DNA of 7,103 nt, taken from positions 1,243 to 8,345 of the forward strand of contig DCZC01000140.1 of assembly GCA_002331565.1 (NCBI GenBank), given 5' to 3'. The position numbers and the translations under genes were made by a program. Of the stretch, positions 1 through 4,279 are shown piece by piece. The number at the start of each line of letters is the position of its first letter. Positions within the stretch are counted from its first letter, which is position 1. Below the pieces are notes generated by a model. It was not told the origin of the DNA. It did no database searches and saw only the letters and a list, made by a program, of their open reading frames with translations. The stretch comes from Gemmatimonas sp. UBA2094 (GTDB lineage Bacteria; Gemmatimonadota; Gemmatimonadetes; Gemmatimonadales; Gemmatimonadaceae).

Positions 1-837
1 TCCAGCACCATGCTGGGCGGCTACGACATGAACCAGTTCGGCGTGGCCTCGCAGGGCAAGCTCACCGAGAAGAAGAACGTGGCCGAAGCGTTCACCAGCG
101 GCCACGGCTCGCCGTTCATCGGGCAGGTGTCGGTGGCCAACGCACCGCGCATGTACAAGGCCATGCTCGATGGCCTCGAGTACCGCGGCACGGCGTTCTA
201 TCAGTGCTACACCACCTGCCAGCCCGAACACGGCGTGGGCGACAACATGAGCGCCGACCAGGCGAGCATGGTGCGCGATTGCCGCGGCGTGCCGGAGTTC
301 GTGTACAACCCGCGCAAGGGCGAGACCATTCAGGAGGCGTTCGATCTCAAGGGCAACCCGAGCATCGACCGCGACTGGTGGCACACCAAGTACGCCAGCA
401 ACGGTGAGGCGTACACCTTCGGCGTGGCGCACTGGGCGCTCACCGAGGGGCGTTTCCGCAAGCACGTGAAGGGCATTGCCGAGGCCGAGGCGGCGGCGCT
501 CACGCCCATGCACGACCAGCTGTACTTCGTCACGCAGGACGACGTGACGTATCGCCGCGTGTTCGACGAATCGCACCGCAGCTTCATCCCCAACTTCGGC
601 TGCTACATCAAGGCCGAGGTGAAGGGGGCGTTCAAGTACTACGCGGTGACGCGGCAAATGGTGCTGTTCGCGGTAGAGCGCCGCAAGGCGTGGCGCATGC
701 TGCAGAGCAAGGCCGGTATCGCGAACAAGGATTACGCAGCGCAGCGCGCGCTGCTGGCGCGTATCGACAAGGGGGAGTTGAGCCTGGAACAGGCGCAGGC
801 GAACCTGCACACGCTGTTGGGCGAGCTGATCGGCTGA
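1..837 (+). CDS. C-terminal part of a pyruvate/2-oxoacid:ferredoxin oxidoreductase-like protein (5' end outside window)
   Basis: The frame is open from the first base and stops at TGA 835-837, so only the last 278 codons are seen; the ATG at 10 is probably internal. The segment resembles the C-terminal thiamine-diphosphate domain of pyruvate:ferredoxin oxidoreductases. A conserved-looking Gly/Gln-rich loop (DMNQFGVASQGK, codons about 9-20) is followed by KKNVAEAF, then CYTTCQPEHGVGD (from base 205), which matches the place where PFORs carry a conserved Cys in a YxxC-type strand. A 'F-Y-P-R' stretch and a 'DLKGNPS' segment also follow PFOR order. Such enzymes oxidise 2-oxoacids with CoA and pass electrons to ferredoxin or flavodoxin in the cytoplasm. 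The 2Fe-2S or 4Fe-4S parts, if any, lie upstream. A related 2-oxoacid oxidoreductase with another substrate is equally possible. Codon use is typical GC3-rich coding. A hairpin follows seven bases after the stop. Confidence 0.62.
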   Translation, partial: SSTMLGGYDMNQFGVASQGKLTEKKNVAEAFTSGHGSPFIGQVSVANAPRMYKAMLDGLEYRGTAFYQCYTTCQPEHGVGDNMSADQASMVRDCRGVPEFVYNPRKGETIQEAFDLKGNPSIDRDWWHTKYASNGEAYTFGVAHWALTEGRFRKHVKGIAEAEAAALTPMHDQLYFVTQDDVTYRRVFDESHRSFIPNFGCYIKAEVKGAFKYYAVTRQMVLFAVERRKAWRMLQSKAGIANKDYAAQRALLARIDKGELSLEQAQANLHTLLGELIG

Positions 838-843
838 CGTCGG

Positions 844-883
844 CGATCTCCGTGTGGGCGGCGACGCGTCCGCACGGAGATCG
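844..883. repeat. Short perfect hairpin made of repeat-unit ends, possible terminator
   Basis: CGATCTCCGTG (844-854) and CACGGAGATCG (873-883) form a perfect 11-bp inverted repeat around an 18-nt loop holding the GGCGACGCGTCC spacer of the larger repeat family. It starts seven bases after the stop of the oxidoreductase gene, so it could act as a 3' stabiliser or rho-independent-like stop, but no T tract follows. In sequence terms it is the end of one 92-nt hairpin unit joined through the spacer to the start of the next. Confidence 0.6.
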
Positions 884-924
884 CGGCTCCGACAGCTGGG
901 CGGCGACGCGTCCGCACGGAGATC
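855..924. repeat. Two 28-nt direct repeats, 42-bp spacing (internally deleted repeat unit)
   Basis: The 28-nt string beginning TGGGCGGCGACGCG and ending CACGGAGATC occurs identically at 855-882 and 897-924. The copies start 42 bp apart instead of the 131 bp seen further right, so the first unit has lost about 89 bp, including most of the hairpin. The invariant ten-base distance from ACGCG to the next ACGGAGATC is kept (864 to 874 and 906 to 916). Confidence 0.75.
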
Positions 925-1007
925 ACCGAGGCCGGTGAGGGCATGGAGCAGTTCTTGTGTTGAAGGTGGCAGGGCTCCGTGCACTCACCTTGCTCTGCGA
1001 TCTCCGT
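916..1007. repeat. Long imperfect hairpin repeat, unit 1
   Basis: A 92-nt element begins ACGGAGATC (916-924) and ends GATCTCCGT (999-1007). The outer 33-nt arms match each other at about 26 positions when one is reverse-complemented, with the shared core GGTGAG. It is the same length and has the same arms as units 1519-1610 and 1650-1741. The right arm is also translated on the minus strand as the last codons of the GxxExxY gene. Confidence 0.75.
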
Positions 1008-1437
1008 GTCGTCGCGTTTCCTCGAGGCTGCCGGCGACGCGCTCGCGCCCATCCACGGGTTCGTATCCGTTGACGATGCGCTGCACCCCGTCGATCAACC
1101 GATCGAAGCCGAAGTTGATCAGGAGCCCCGTGCGGTATCCGCCCAATCGGAGATAGGTGAGGAGCTGCCGTGCATGGGCATCGTGGGCGCGTTCGGAGCA
1201 TTTGATCTCCACAACGACACGTTCGTTCACGAGCAGGTCCAGACGGTAGCCGACCGGTACCGTGTGGCCATCGAAGGTCACCGGCAGCACCCATTGGCGC
1301 TTCACCGAAAGCCCAGCTTGCGTCAGTGCGAGGGCAAGAAATTCCTCGTACGCCGCTTCGAATATGCGCGTGCCGAGCCGACGATGAATACGGATCGCCT
1401 CGCCGATGATGATGTGCGTGATGTCGTCATCCGTCAT
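985..1437 (-). CDS. GxxExxY-family protein, predicted PD-(D/E)XK-type nuclease fold
   Basis: This 150-residue protein has the order typical of the GxxExxY family: an N-terminal helix with IIGEAIRIHRRLG (10-22), the motif region RIFEAAY (24-30), then a PD-(D/E)XK-like core with YRLDLLV (D67) and VVVEIKC (E77, K79), and the closing QLLTYLRLGGYRTGLLINFG. The usual family member ends soon after the 'R-I-V-N' segment (about residue 125). Here the frame runs on, and the last 18 residues plus the TGA (985-1041) are encoded by flanking repeat DNA. The first residue of the namesake motif is Arg24 instead of Gly, although the preceding Leu-Gly is kept. The family's function is not established; a nuclease role is inferred from the core residues only. 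The start ATG (1435-1437) gives the normal family N-terminus, with no strong ribosome binding site. The gene sits alone inside a repeat array. Confidence 0.85.
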   Translation of the reverse strand: MTDDDITHIIIGEAIRIHRRLGTRIFEAAYEEFLALALTQAGLSVKRQWVLPVTFDGHTVPVGYRLDLLVNERVVVEIKCSERAHDAHARQLLTYLRLGGYRTGLLINFGFDRLIDGVQRIVNGYEPVDGRERVAGSLEETRRHGDRRAR

Positions 1438-1508
1438 GCACGGATCATCGTGCAGTTCGTCAGTCGGTCGTCAGCATCGCGCGTAATCCCGGCACAGCGT
1501 GCGACGGA
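1042..1508. mobile_element. Putative 467-bp gene cassette interrupting the 131-bp repeat, flanked by ACGCG
   Basis: In uninterrupted units, ACGCG lies 121 bases after the unit start and 10 bases before the next unit (1640 in the unit at 1519; 1771 in the unit at 1650). The unit starting at 916 has ACGCG at 1037, offset 121. The next unit start, 1519, has ACGCG ten bases before it, at 1509. The 603-bp gap is 131 + 472, so 467 bp lie between two copies of ACGCG. This is the pattern of an insertion with a 5-bp duplication. I see no terminal inverted repeats and no transposase, so mobility would have to be supplied in trans, or the layout arose by recombination. Confidence 0.45.
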
Positions 1509-1518
1509 ACGCGTCCAC

Positions 1519-1610
1519 ACGGAGATCGCCGAGGCCGGTAAGGGCACAGAGCACTCCCTTTTTTGGAGGTGGACCTTCTCCGTGCCCTCACCTTGCTCCG
1601 CAATCTCCGT
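1519..1610. repeat. Long imperfect hairpin repeat, unit 2
   Basis: This 92-nt element has the same outer arms as unit 1: ACGGAGAT at the left end, ATCTCCGT at the right, and about 26 of 33 arm positions complementary. The central loop carries CTCCCTTTTTTGGAGG, which can form a small inner hairpin with a T-rich tip. The 39-nt spacer to the next unit (1611-1649) contains GCGTTTCCTCGAGG and GACGCGTCC, also conserved between units. Confidence 0.8.
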
Positions 1611-1649
1611 GCAATCGCGTTTCCTCGAGGCCGGCGGCGACGCGTCCGC

Positions 1650-1741
1650 ACGGAGATCGCCGAGGCCGGTGAGGGCACGGAGCGCTCCCGTTTTTGGAGG
1701 TGGACCTTCTCCGTGTGCTCACCTTGCTCAGTGATCTCGGT
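1650..1741. repeat. Long imperfect hairpin repeat, unit 3
   Basis: A 92-nt copy starting exactly 131 bp after unit 2. The left arm is nearly identical to that of unit 2 and the loop keeps GTTTTTGGAGGTGGACC. The right arm has diverged slightly, ending GATCTCGGT. The following spacer (1742-1780) is a more diverged copy of the first spacer. Confidence 0.8.
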
Positions 1742-1780
1742 GAGTTCGCGTTCCATCAAGGCTGACGGCGACGCGTCTAC

Positions 1781-1797
1781 ACGGAGATCGCCGAGGC
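1781..1797. repeat. Truncated start of a fourth repeat unit
   Basis: ACGGAGATCGCCGAGGC at 1781 is the start of the left arm, again exactly 131 bp after the previous unit start. Similarity to the repeat is lost after about 17 bases, so the array ends here, some 60 bp from the stop codon of the metallophosphoesterase gene. Confidence 0.7.
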
Positions 1798-1855
1798 AAT
1801 CCGGCCATCGTGGAAGCAGCGCCCGGACGCTGGCTCCTGGTGGTAACGCAGTAGC

Positions 1856-2989
1856 TCAGCGCCGCCCTGACAGGACGGTGCGGGTGGTGCGGTAGGGCTG
1901 CATCTCGCGTCCCCAATCCACGCCGATGTACTCCACCTCCACGTTGGGACCGTCGACGGTTACCACGAGGAAGTGATGGGGATTGTCACCGGCCGAAAGC
2001 CCCGGGCGCACGAGATGCTGCACCTGCACCGAGTCGCCCGCCGACGTCCGGCGATAGCGCGCGAAGTCCGGAGTACCGGTAAACGTGTAGATCGGCGCGC
2101 CGCCGCCGCCGCTCACGATGTGATCGAGGCGATGGTCGCCCGACGCATCGCGGTAGCGCTCCACGTAATGCTCGAACAGATGCTCGTGGCCGGTGAGCAG
2201 CAGGCGCACGTGATGCTGGCGGAAGAGCGGCATGTATCGCCGCCGCACCGCCTCGGTGGGCCGTTCCACCACCGGCCCGCCGTGCGGCCCCGACGACAGC
2301 GCCGGGTGATGGAAGAACACCACCACATGCTGATAGCGCCGGCGGTCGAGCCCCTCGAGCTGCCCCTTCACCCACGCGTACTGTGTCTCGTCGTCGGCGA
2401 TGTTCGAATCGAACGCCAGCACGAAGGTGTTGCCGTAGCCGAACGCGTACGTGGGGTACCCGGCGAGGCGTCGTGTGGCCCCGTCGGCGGGGATCAGCTG
2501 CTGCATGGCGCGCAGATAGTTCTGCAAGCCCACCTGCCGGCCGGGCGCATCGAGCTCGGCGGCCGACGTGACATCGTGATTCCCCGGGGCGAGGAAATAC
2601 GGCACGCCGCCAGCCGTGGTGATGCGATTGATCAGCCCCACGAAGCTCACGTTCCACTGCGCCGGGTCGCGCCCGTTCACCACGGCGTCGCCGCTCTGCA
2701 GCACGAACTTCACGGGAAACGCGCTGCTGTCGCGCGCCGCGATGGTTCGCAGCATCGACTCCACCACCAGCGAGTGTTCGTACTGCTCGGCCACGCCGTC
2801 GCGCCGACCCCGGGTGTCACCGTAGGCGATGAACGAGAAGCGGTTCGCATTGGCCGTCGCCTCTTCGGCCGGGAGCGGCCGACGGGGTTTGGCGATGGCG
2901 ACGACGGTGTCCTGGCGGACCGGAGACACCGTTTGCTGGGCGTGGGCCGAGGCGGCGCCCAGCACGAGGAGGAGCGGGAATATGCGCAT
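1856..2989 (-). CDS. Exported calcineurin-like metallophosphoesterase
   Basis: The 377-residue product carries the five signature blocks of the metallophosphatase fold: GDTRGR (57-62), SGD (99-101), GNHD (136-139), HH (227-228) and GHEH (267-270). These supply the ligands for a two-metal centre that hydrolyses phosphomono- or diesters. The first block reads D-x-R where many family members have D-x-H, a variant also common in this superfamily. I chose the start at 2987-2989 because residues 1-17 (MRIFPLLLVLGAASAHA) form a clean signal peptide with an A-x-A cleavage site, whereas an upstream in-frame ATG at 3079 would bury it behind 30 polar residues. No lipobox is present, so the product is probably periplasmic or secreted. 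The substrate cannot be read from sequence. No operon partner; the repeat array lies just past its 3' end. Confidence 0.88.
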   Translation of the reverse strand: MRIFPLLLVLGAASAHAQQTVSPVRQDTVVAIAKPRRPLPAEEATANANRFSFIAYGDTRGRRDGVAEQYEHSLVVESMLRTIAARDSSAFPVKFVLQSGDAVVNGRDPAQWNVSFVGLINRITTAGGVPYFLAPGNHDVTSAAELDAPGRQVGLQNYLRAMQQLIPADGATRRLAGYPTYAFGYGNTFVLAFDSNIADDETQYAWVKGQLEGLDRRRYQHVVVFFHHPALSSGPHGGPVVERPTEAVRRRYMPLFRQHHVRLLLTGHEHLFEHYVERYRDASGDHRLDHIVSGGGGAPIYTFTGTPDFARYRRTSAGDSVQVQHLVRPGLSAGDNPHHFLVVTVDGPNVEVEYIGVDWGREMQPYRTTRTVLSGRR

Positions 2990-3138
2990 GCCCCAATGTG
3001 GCGCGCGGGCGGGAGGGTGCAAGCCGTCCATGAACGGCGACTCACCGGCACCACCTTGGTGGTACACACGTGCATCCAACTGGTCGGCCTCTGGCGCGGC
3101 TGAGCGTCTAGGCGCGCTGGGCTGCGCTCAGGAACTGC

Positions 3139-3167
3139 TTGACCCGCATCGCGAAATTCTTTACCCT
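3139..3167 (+). promoter_or_regulatory. Sigma70-type promoter of the structured RNA
   Basis: TTGACC (3139-3144) and TACCCT (3162-3167) are separated by exactly 17 bases. The -35 matches five of six consensus bases and the -10 keeps TA and the final T. The expected start, about seven bases on, falls at 3173-3175, the first bases of the outer RNA stem. The promoter of tRNA-Gly further right has the same form (TTGTCA, 17 bp, TACTTT). Confidence 0.6.
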
Positions 3168-3172
3168 GTATT

Positions 3173-3275
3173 GTGCGCGGCGATTTCCCGACTTGACGGG
3201 CCGCGCACCTCTTCGGAGGCCATACCGTCTAAGTCGCAGGCACGCGCCTCCGACAACCGGTCGGGGGCGTTTTTT
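3173..3275 (+). ncRNA. Candidate pseudoknotted small RNA or cis-regulatory leader
   Basis: Stem S1 pairs GTGCGCGGC (3173-3181) with GCCGCGCAC (3200-3208), nine perfect pairs. The S1 loop contains CGACTTGACGG (3189-3199), which is complementary to CCGTC-T-AAGTCG (3225-3236) with a single bulged T, giving an 11-pair second stem. Together they form a classic H-type pseudoknot with no base between the stems. A short hairpin closed by the stable C(TTCG)G loop (3209-3218) sits in the connecting loop. A terminator closes the unit. The 5' end predicted from the promoter coincides with the first base of S1. CGGAGGC (3214-3220) is also complementary to GCCTCCG (3246-3252) in the terminator, so an antiterminated state is possible. 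I do not recognise it as a named RNA family. It could be an independent roughly 100-nt RNA or the leader of the small ORF at 3361. Confidence 0.55.
3245..3275 (+). terminator. Intrinsic terminator
   Basis: The arms 3245-3254 and 3260-3269 form a ten-pair GC-rich stem with one T-G wobble around the loop AACCG, followed at once by six Ts (3270-3275). This is a textbook rho-independent terminator on the plus strand, ending the RNA that starts near 3173. Confidence 0.8.
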
Positions 3276-3360
3276 GTTGCCGGCCACCTCCGACTCGGTG
3301 GCTACCGCGCAGAAGACGACGAGAACAGGCGCAGGTACACGTCCAACGCACGGAGACACG

Positions 3361-3630
3361 ATGTCGAACGATACTCCCTCCACGACCCATATTCGCGCTG
3401 GCCGCTTCCCATGGGAGCGTTTCCGGTACGATCCGGAAACCGGGACATCACGCCGGGAATGGTTGTGCGCAGATTGCGCGATCTGGCACCACGAAGACGA
3501 TGGTGGGGAAGGCGAGACACAGCGATTCGTAGCGGGCCAACAAAGGCAATCAACCTGCCGAAGTTTCCCGTCGCCCTTCTTTACGCATGCGTATGTGGCG
3601 ACCCCTCAGCCACCGTATCGCAAGAAATGA
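3361..3630 (+). CDS. Small hypothetical protein with one CxxC
   Basis: An 89-residue ORF begins at ATG 3361, preceded by GGAG at 3352-3355 with five bases of spacing, the best ribosome binding site in this region. The N-terminal half reads plausibly as protein: RFPWERFRYDPETG, then REWLCADCAIWHHEDD, where the CADC and HH could bind a metal. The C-terminal half is less convincing and third-position GC is only moderate. It lies 85 bases after the terminator of the structured RNA, so it could be controlled by readthrough. I do not recognise a family. It may instead be a chance ORF. Confidence 0.35.
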   Translation: MSNDTPSTTHIRAGRFPWERFRYDPETGTSRREWLCADCAIWHHEDDGGEGETQRFVAGQQRQSTCRSFPSPFFTHAYVATPQPPYRKK

Positions 3631-3663
3631 GCGCGGGCGGAGGTTCGACGCGAGACGCGCTGG

Positions 3664-3933
3664 CTACCGTTGGCGCCGGAACCCGCGAGCCCGTGCGACA
3701 AGTGCGCGTACTCGGGCACGAAGCTTTTGTCGCAACGTGGGAAGCGGCTGGGCGAACGGTTGGCTCGGGTACGGGAGTTCCTCCGGCCAGTCGGTCAGCG
3801 GCAGACCCTGCTGGACGCGCATCCACGCCGCCCACGCCCTCATGGCAGGGCGTCCCTGGACGATCCATACGCCGACCGGCGCACCACTCGATTCAGCGTG
3901 CGTCTCGTCTTCTTGTCGAAATGGTCTGTGCAT
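3664..3933 (-). CDS. Small hypothetical protein, Trp-rich centre
   Basis: This 89-residue ORF starts at ATG 3931-3933 with AGGA seven bases upstream. Its central part (VGVWIVQGRPAMRAWAAW, then GLPLTDWPEELPYPSQP) is rich in Trp and Pro and has high third-position GC, which suggests real coding. The basic tail RQKLRARVRALVARARGFRR is typical of GC-rich chance sequence. No domain is recognised. A plus-strand ORF covers the same bases (3670-3960), so strand assignment is uncertain. It is convergent with the ORF ending at 3630. Confidence 0.35.
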   Translation of the reverse strand: MHRPFRQEDETHAESSGAPVGVWIVQGRPAMRAWAAWMRVQQGLPLTDWPEELPYPSQPFAQPLPTLRQKLRARVRALVARARGFRRQR

Positions 3934-4064
3934 GGCTGGATCCTGCGCTCAGGGAGGTGACCGCCTTGGCTGTACCGCGGTGCATCGCGCGCGGTGCTCG
4001 GCGGCGGTCGTCGCGCTCGGTGCGTTGGCAGCAACCTATGCCCACCATACGACATTCAACGAGG

Positions 4065-4095
4065 AACCCCCACAACGGAGACCGTTGCAGGGGTT
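4065..4095 (-). terminator. Terminator-like hairpin after tRNA-Gly
   Basis: Arms 4065-4078 and 4082-4095 are complementary at 12 of 14 positions, with AACCCC/GGGGTT outside and CAACGG/CCGTTG inside, around a three-base loop. The hairpin starts 13 bases beyond the tRNA 3' end on the transcribed strand. The T run after it is short and broken, so termination strength is uncertain. Confidence 0.6.
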
Positions 4096-4108
4096 CGACG
4101 TGGATCAG

Positions 4109-4181
<73 letters not shown>

Positions 4182-4198
4182 GAGGCGCTACCAAACTG

Positions 4199-4227
4199 AA
4201 AGTAGCGCGGGGGACACGTCGTGACAA
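4199..4227 (-). promoter_or_regulatory. Promoter of tRNA-Gly
   Basis: Read on the minus strand, TTGTCA (4227-4222) and TACTTT (4204-4199) are 17 bases apart. The -35 matches five of six consensus bases. Transcription would begin about ten to eleven bases before the tRNA 5' end at 4181, a normal short leader. A perfect GCGCTAC/GTAGCGC inverted repeat (4185-4191 and 4202-4208) overlaps the -10 and the leader. Confidence 0.6.
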
Positions 4228-4250
4228 CGGGGCCTCGCGCCCTCGCCCCG
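4228..4250 (-). terminator. Possible terminator of the MFS gene
   Basis: CGGGGC (4228-4233) and GCCCCG (4245-4250) form a six-pair GC stem about 30 bases past the transporter stop codon, directly before the -35 of the tRNA promoter. On the minus strand it is followed by TTGTC only, so it is a weak intrinsic terminator at best. Confidence 0.35.
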
Positions 4251-4279
4251 CGTAATCGCTCCGCACGGTCGCGGCGAAC

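Larger units (their letters stand above)
3276..4064. other. Gene-poor region with weak small ORFs
   Basis: No recognisable gene lies between the RNA terminator and the hairpin behind tRNA-Gly. Base composition is a little less GC-biased and codon-position bias is weak compared with the flanking genes. A short inverted repeat, CCACC/GGTGG (3285-3289 and 3297-3301), follows the terminator. Two small ORFs, listed separately, are the best coding candidates. I found no obvious partial copy of the tRNA-Gly 3' end that would mark an integration site. Confidence 0.4.

Noticed and set aside
979..1734. Plus-strand 251-codon ORF across the GxxExxY gene and repeats
   Set aside because: It is antisense to a gene with clear family motifs, and its second half is translated hairpin repeat.
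844..1797. CRISPR array
   Set aside because: The repeat units are long imperfect hairpins, spacers are conserved instead of unique, and no cas gene is present.
2990..3079. N-terminal extension of the metallophosphoesterase from ATG 3079
   Set aside because: It would place 30 polar residues before an otherwise ideal signal peptide.
1973..3103. Plus-strand 376-codon ORF opposite the metallophosphoesterase
   Set aside because: It is the His/Arg-rich mirror frame typical of GC-rich genes. The minus strand carries all metallophosphatase motifs and a signal peptide.
3670..3960. Plus-strand 96-codon ORF with CDKC near its start
   Set aside because: It overlaps the minus-strand candidate 3664-3933, which has a better ribosome binding site and more protein-like composition. 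Not fully excluded.
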